Part shown: one piece after another, positions 51,874 to 55,105 of the stretch
How the letters are laid out: every line of letters begins with the position of its first letter
Numbering within the stretch: position 1 is the first letter of the stretch
Assembly: GCA_964515555.1 (NCBI GenBank)
Contig: CAZEVY010000025.1
Location: 1 to 55,105, forward strand
Reading direction: 5' to 3'
DNA: 55,105 bases
Origin: CAZEVY01 sp964515555
GTDB taxonomy: Bacteria; Acidobacteriota; Terriglobia; Bryobacterales; Bryobacteraceae
Position numbers and translations under genes: made by a program
Notes under the pieces: generated by a model
Told to the model about the DNA's origin: nothing
What the model saw: the letters and a program-made list of their open reading frames with translations, nothing else
Databases searched by the model: none

Positions 51874-54018
51874 ATGCGCGGCCTTCTCGGGCTGACTTTC
51901 GCCTCGATCCTTCCCGCATCGGCAGCCATCACGCCGTTGCAGTGCGTCATCACCGCCGTGCCGACCACGGTCCGACTCGAGGGACTCTCCGAACGGCTCG
52001 GCGACATCAATCTCCAATGCACGGGCACGCCGGGCGGCGACGTCCAAGGCGTCCTGAACATGTTCCTGGGCGCGAACATCACCAACCGGCTTTCGGCGAA
52101 CGGCACGCTGGACGTGGTGACGACGGTCGACCTGGGCGCGGGACCGGTATCGGCCTCGGCGATCGCGCGACCGCTCACGATCAGCTCGCTGGTGCTGGAG
52201 AACATCACCTTCACGATGCCGGCCAGCGGCACGGTGCAACTGCGCATCGGGAATCTCCGGGTCGCGGCCGGACAGCAGGGCGCGGTGCGGCCGATTCAGG
52301 TCTTCCTGGCATCGAGCGGCACCAGCTCCATCCAGGTGCAGAACAACTCGCCGACCATCGGCATCGCGCAGCGCAGCCTCTACCTGGGAACCAGCTCGAC
52401 GTCGATCGTGTGTTCGGGCGCGCTGCTGCCCGCCGACACTTCCTTCTCCGAACTGGTGCTGTTCGGCGCGCGCTTCTTCACGGCGCGAATCACCGAGGGC
52501 TTCTCCGACGCCTTCGAGAAGCGCCAGCCCATGACCGACACCGGCGTGCGGGTGATCCTGCGATACTCCGGCTTCCCGGCGGGCGCGCGGCTGTTCGTGC
52601 CCGACGTGGTGGCGGGATCGAACGCGATGGAGCCGACGTCGGCGGGCGACTTCGGACTGGTGGGCGCGGGCGGCAAACACGCGCCGGGAGGGGAAGGCTC
52701 GCTACTGCTGGCGCGCGTGCGCGACGCCGATGCCGGAGGAGCGGGGGGCACGGTGGTCTACACGGTCCCGCCGCCGGGGTCGGGCGTGTTCGCCTTCAAC
52801 ACCACCGCCGAGATCGAACTGGTGAACGGGGCCGGCTACGCGGTCTACGAGGTGGTGGACTCCAGCCGCTTCGCGCTGGAGATCGCGCAGATTCCGACCT
52901 TCGCCGGCATTCTGCCGACCGATCAGCCGGCCATCGGACGCCTGCGCGTCACCTACGCGGCGTTGTCGTCGCTGGCCGAGCCATCGGCCACCGCGCCCAT
53001 ACCGCGTTTCGCCGACCTGACGCCGCCGCCCGACTGCGAGGCCGTGGGCGACTGCGCGGCGACCTATTATCCGAAGCTGGCGACCGATAATCCGAACCTG
53101 AATTTCTCGATAACCGTCGACACGCCGTTCCATAATCGTTATCTCGACATCAAGAATACCGGGGGCGGCGTCCTGAACTGGACGGCGAGGGTCCAGTATC
53201 GCAGCGGGAACGGCTGGGTGCGGCTGTCGCCGAACTCCGCGGCGGGGCCGGTGTACATGCGCATCGACGTGACGCCGAACGGAATGGGCGTGGGGCGGTA
53301 CGAGGCGGACCTGATCATCGACGCGGGGCCGATCGGCGGGCAGAGGTCGCACCCGATCACGATGGAGCTGCGGGCCGCGCCCTCGCCGCCGCCACCTCCG
53401 CCGCCGCCGCGGCGTGCGCCGTCGGTCGCCGGGATCGCCAACGCGGCGACGATGCTGCCGGGTCTGCTGGTGCCGGGGTCGCTGGCGGTGATTCGTGGGG
53501 CGGACTTCGCGGATTCGGGCGTGATCGTGACCTTCGACGGGACGATCGCGCCGGTCGTGCAGTCGAGCGCCACGCAGATCCGGATTCTGGTTCCGGCGGA
53601 ACTGGTAGGGCGGGGCTCGGCGATGATGGTGGTGATCGCCGGGGGAGTGGCGAGCGCGCCAAGCGCCGAGACGCTGGCGGTGGCGTCGCCGGGCGTGTTC
53701 CCGGGCGCGGTGCTGAATCAGGATTACAGCGTGAATGACGCCGGGAATCCGGCGCTGGTGGGGACGACGCTCCAGGTGTTCGCGACGGGCCTGCCGCTGA
53801 GCGCCGCCGGGCGCATCGTCGCGCAGATACACGATCGTGCGATCGACCCGGTGCCTTTCGGCGGTCCGGCGCCGGGGCTGGATGGGTATCAGCAGGTGAA
53901 CGTGACGATTCCCGGCGACCTGCCGGCGATGACGACCGAGATTCTGGTGTGCGGGGTCGCGCACTCGGACGGTCGGAAGGTGTGCAGTCCGGCCGTGCCG
54001 GTGACGCTGCGGAAGTAA
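51874..54018 (+). CDS. Secreted protein with TIGR03437-like C-terminal domain
   Basis: 714 residues from ATG 51874 (signal peptide, residues about 1-19, LGLTFASILPASAA). Residues about 20-420 are beta-rich with VVTTVDLGAGPVSAS-type segments of unknown fold. Residues about 420-510 look like a BACON/Ig-type sandwich (WTARVQYRSGNGWVRLSPNS). A Pro-rich hinge (about 500-513) is followed by residues 515-714, which begin APSVAGIANAATMLPGLLVPGS and match the TIGR03437 region also found in the M23 protein at 21103. That region is typical of Solibacter relatives. Surface or secreted; biological role unknown. Confidence 0.85.
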   Translation: MRGLLGLTFASILPASAAITPLQCVITAVPTTVRLEGLSERLGDINLQCTGTPGGDVQGVLNMFLGANITNRLSANGTLDVVTTVDLGAGPVSASAIARPLTISSLVLENITFTMPASGTVQLRIGNLRVAAGQQGAVRPIQVFLASSGTSSIQVQNNSPTIGIAQRSLYLGTSSTSIVCSGALLPADTSFSELVLFGARFFTARITEGFSDAFEKRQPMTDTGVRVILRYSGFPAGARLFVPDVVAGSNAMEPTSAGDFGLVGAGGKHAPGGEGSLLLARVRDADAGGAGGTVVYTVPPPGSGVFAFNTTAEIELVNGAGYAVYEVVDSSRFALEIAQIPTFAGILPTDQPAIGRLRVTYAALSSLAEPSATAPIPRFADLTPPPDCEAVGDCAATYYPKLATDNPNLNFSITVDTPFHNRYLDIKNTGGGVLNWTARVQYRSGNGWVRLSPNSAAGPVYMRIDVTPNGMGVGRYEADLIIDAGPIGGQRSHPITMELRAAPSPPPPPPPPRRAPSVAGIANAATMLPGLLVPGSLAVIRGADFADSGVIVTFDGTIAPVVQSSATQIRILVPAELVGRGSAMMVVIAGGVASAPSAETLAVASPGVFPGAVLNQDYSVNDAGNPALVGTTLQVFATGLPLSAAGRIVAQIHDRAIDPVPFGGPAPGLDGYQQVNVTIPGDLPAMTTEILVCGVAHSDGRKVCSPAVPVTLRK

Positions 54019-54036
54019 GGTAGTGAAGAATGATCT

Positions 54037-54067
54037 GGCCGCAGAGGAACGCAGATAAACGCAGATA
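54037..54067 (+). repeat. Dispersed repeat family R2, copy 2
   Basis: GGCC, then GCAGAGGAAC GCAGATAAAC GCAGATA: the same 10-bp tandem unit as 34509-34539, differing at four positions. It lies just after the TIGR03437 gene stop. Confidence 0.7.
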
Positions 54068-54203
54068 GGACAAGGCCTCGCGCCGCTGACTCGGTGACGA
54101 CGCAAAAGCTGGCGGCGCGGTCAAAAAGACAATCGAATTTTTAGGCTATCCTCTCCACTTTTTCCCCGGGGTGGAGCGCTATAGTAATGGGGAGGTGCAA
54201 CCC

Positions 54204-55105
54204 ATGCGGCCATGGATGCTTCGAATGGCGCTGCTGGCGGCGATGTCCGCCGCGTACGCGCAGACGCTGACAGTGGTCGGCTTCAACGTGGAATCGGGCG
54301 GCGCACAGGTGCCGGTGCTGTCGCAGGCGGTGGGCAAGCTCCAGGGCGTCGACCTGTGGGGCTTCTCGGAGGTGAACGACCAGTCATGGCTGGACGCCTT
54401 CGTCAAGGCGGCGGCGGAGGGCGAGGGCGGCGCGACGTTCGCGGGCGTGCTGGGGACGACCGGGCAGAACGACCGGCTGGCGATCGTCTACAACTCGTCG
54501 AAGTTCGAGCTGGTGCGCTCGCTGGAGCTGCACCACATCAACATCCGGAACGCGGTGCGGTCGCCGCTGGTGGCGCACCTGAAGCTGCGCGCCGCGCCGC
54601 AGACCGAGCTGCTGTTCATGGTGAATCACCTCTATCGCGGCGACAACGAGGGCCGTCACCAGCAGGCGCGGCTGCTCAACGACTGGGGCCGGCAGCAGGC
54701 GCTGCCGGTGATCGCCACCGGCGACTACAACTTCGACTGGAACGTCAACGGCGGCGACACCGACCACGACCCGGGCTACGACTTCATGACGGCCGGCGAC
54801 ATCTTCCGCTGGGTGCGCTTCCCGGCACCGATGATCAAGACGCAGTGCAGCAACTTCAACAGCGTGCTGGATTTCGTTTTCGTCAGCGGCGCGGCGAAGC
54901 AGTGGAAGGCGGAGTCGTCGATTCTGTTCGCCAACGAGGCCAATTATTGCGACACCAGCCGCAACGGCAGCGACCACCGTCCGGTGATGGCGCGGCTGAC
55001 GGCGACGGCCGTGGGCGGGCCGCCCGCGCCTCCCACGGGAGTCACGCGGCAGGACATACTGAACCGGATCGCGGCGCTGGAGAACGAGCTCAGGCAACTG
55101 CGCGC
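54204..55105 (+). CDS. Secreted endonuclease/exonuclease/phosphatase-family protein (3' end beyond the window)
   Basis: At least 300 residues; no stop before the window end. ATG 54204 has GGGGAGG eight bases upstream. Signal peptide at residues 1-20 (LRMALLAAMSAAYAQ). EEP motifs in order: VVGFNVES (strand 1, Asn), WGFSEV (metal Glu), VNHLY (catalytic His), GDYNFD (GDxN-type) and SDHRPV (SDHxP, catalytic His). The catalytic core looks complete within the visible part. It ends with a Pro linker and a helical ILNRIAALENELRQLR coiled-coil start. DNase, sphingomyelinase or phosphoesterase activity cannot be separated by sequence alone. Confidence 0.88.
   Translation, partial: MRPWMLRMALLAAMSAAYAQTLTVVGFNVESGGAQVPVLSQAVGKLQGVDLWGFSEVNDQSWLDAFVKAAAEGEGGATFAGVLGTTGQNDRLAIVYNSSKFELVRSLELHHINIRNAVRSPLVAHLKLRAAPQTELLFMVNHLYRGDNEGRHQQARLLNDWGRQQALPVIATGDYNFDWNVNGGDTDHDPGYDFMTAGDIFRWVRFPAPMIKTQCSNFNSVLDFVFVSGAAKQWKAESSILFANEANYCDTSRNGSDHRPVMARLTATAVGGPPAPPTGVTRQDILNRIAALENELRQLR

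Overview
The window is high-GC, densely coded bacterial chromosome with both strands in use. Its protein repertoire resembles an acidobacterium of the Solibacter/Bryobacter type. The signs are two secreted proteins ending in the TIGR03437-like C-terminal domain, a ToxR-like winged helix fused to a TolB-type propeller, a tricorn-like protease, many small secreted proteins of unknown function, PilZ singletons and AT-hook-like micro-proteins. This placement is inferred from family content, not from a marker phylogeny. There is no rRNA, insertion sequence, prophage or CRISPR array, and no gap between genes exceeds 300 bases. The largest gaps (about 200-250 bases) hold promoters, hairpins and, in one case, a parS cluster.

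Layout. 1-7.8 kb: tRNA-Thr; a secreted protein plus matrixin-type metalloprotease pair; two tandem lipocalin-like secreted paralogues; a coupled LysR regulator/polysaccharide deacetylase/acetyltransferase operon; an EamA transporter. 7.9-14.2 kb: a 1111-residue tricorn-like protease, an exported RidA, PilZ, an orphan betaine-type binding lipoprotein and two small unknown proteins. 14.2-17 kb: an operon of an MFS anion transporter, a ferredoxin with a split second cluster motif and a Cys-rich unknown protein. 17-21 kb: a FlgO/TolB-like membrane protein and a secreted TPR operon. 21.1-29.1 kb: a huge secreted M23 peptidase, an RmlD-like reductase, PilZ, and a PQQ-type propeller enzyme with a dienelactone hydrolase, followed by a methyltransferase.

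29.2-34.5 kb: a housekeeping stretch with an RRM RNA-binding protein and the coupled operon aroC-def-fmt-argJ, then an AbrB-like antitoxin gene broken by one in-frame amber codon. 34.5-39.1 kb: four overlapping genes read leftwards, namely an Omp85 barrel, a DUF4390-like protein, an NtrY-like kinase and an NtrX-like regulator. 39.1-45.4 kb: three perfect parS-type palindromes at exact 30-bp spacing, a pseudokinase-TM-TonB fusion, the winged-helix/propeller protein, an aspartyl protease, a GT2 glycosyltransferase and an AT-hook micro-protein. 45.6-55.1 kb: coupled SSS and APC transporters, a TPR protein, a histidine-phosphatase-like protein overlapping an ACAD10-like kinase, a TIGR03437 protein and an endonuclease/exonuclease/phosphatase-family protein that runs off the end.

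Most striking for follow-up are the triple parS array, the degenerate kinase fused through a membrane segment and Pro-rich linker to a TonB C-terminal domain, the MFS/split-ferredoxin/Cys-rich operon, the amber-interrupted antitoxin, and three dispersed short repeat families. One repeat family has five copies and supplies the ends of neighbouring reading frames.
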